Positions 63,937-64,000 of a DNA stretch of 64,000 bases are shown piece by piece. The notes below the pieces were generated by a model. The model was not told where the DNA came from. It made no database searches and saw only the letters and a program-made list of their open reading frames with translations. Made by a program: the position numbers and the translations under genes. Source of the DNA: Pseudoalteromonas sp. CO133X. Lineage in GTDB: Bacteria; Pseudomonadota; Gammaproteobacteria; Enterobacterales; Alteromonadaceae. The stretch covers positions 150,038 to 214,037 of the forward strand of contig SGPE01000021.1 of NCBI GenBank assembly GCA_004208945.1. Reading direction: 5' to 3'. The stretch's first letter is position 1; the number at the start of each line of letters is the position of its first letter.

Positions 63937-64000
63937 ATAAAGCAATCATCTGTGTGGGCACTCGTACAGATTGAGTTCTAACAGCGACGCTTAGTTTACT

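Larger units (their letters stand above)
63738..64000 (+). other. 5' leader of an rRNA operon
   Basis: The leader from the presumed P1 start to the window edge. It contains P2, a small hairpin GCGAC/GTCGC (63881-63893) in the place of boxB, boxA, and the block TCTGTGTGGGCACTCG (63949-63964), which also occurs in the E. coli pre-16S leader. ATCTGT (63948-63953) pairs with ACAGAT (63966-63971), probably part of the RNase III processing stem. The mature 16S sequence is not reached. Confidence 0.85.

Overview
The window looks like chromosomal DNA of a marine gammaproteobacterium of the Alteromonadales, most likely Pseudoalteromonas. The evidence is its moderate-to-low G+C, a laminarin-type beta-glucan locus with a very large TonB-dependent receptor, a sodium-type PomAB flagellar motor, the gene order glyA-nrdR-ribD-ribE-ribBA-ribH-nusB-thiL-pgpA, and an rrn promoter/leader at the right edge that closely resembles the E. 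coli one. Genus assignment is an inference from gene content and protein resemblance; no database search was run.

Bases 1-15.4 kb are a beta-1,3-glucan (laminarin) utilisation locus. The minus-strand genes GH1 beta-glucosidase, GPH-family transporter and LacI-family regulator diverge from the plus-strand genes FucP-like sugar transporter, GH3 exo-glucanase lipoprotein and GH16 laminarinase lipoprotein. A converging minus-strand group follows: TonB-dependent receptor, FAD-dependent tryptophan-halogenase-like protein, SapC-family protein and JmjC/FIH-like cupin. Four copies of a LacI-type palindrome (core TGTAAGCGCTTACA) lie in pairs upstream of GH1/FucP and upstream of the receptor, so one regulator can tie both halves together. 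The halogenase/SapC/cupin trio has no sugar-catabolic role that I can name and is the least explained part of the window.

Bases 15.4-35.2 kb hold mixed single genes: FAH-family hydrolase, two periplasmic solute-binding-like proteins, a Tas-type aldo/keto reductase, a thioesterase broken by an in-frame stop, dinB with a LexA box, a CstA transporter, an M17 aminopeptidase, a chemoreceptor, an S9 dipeptidyl peptidase, a HIT protein, an M49-like metallopeptidase, an HDOD protein, RdgC, and a divergent sensor kinase/single-domain response regulator pair.

Bases 35.2-48.1 kb are core metabolism: thrLABC with a Thr/Ile leader peptide and attenuator, a small membrane protein, glyA, and the nrdR-rib-nusB-thiL-pgpA cluster. 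The GTP cyclohydrolase half of RibBA has lost its zinc cysteines, and an intrinsic terminator abuts the thiL start codon.

Bases 48.1-64.0 kb carry a propeller/GGDEF sensor, a collagen-like lipoprotein with an internally duplicated propeller, xseB-ispA-dxs, pomAB behind a FliA-type promoter, topB behind a perfect-looking LexA box, an M20 amidohydrolase, cnoX behind a sigma-32-like promoter, and finally tandem rrn P1/P2 promoters and leader with boxA. The 16S gene itself should start just beyond base 64000. No IS element, prophage, CRISPR array or tRNA gene was seen.
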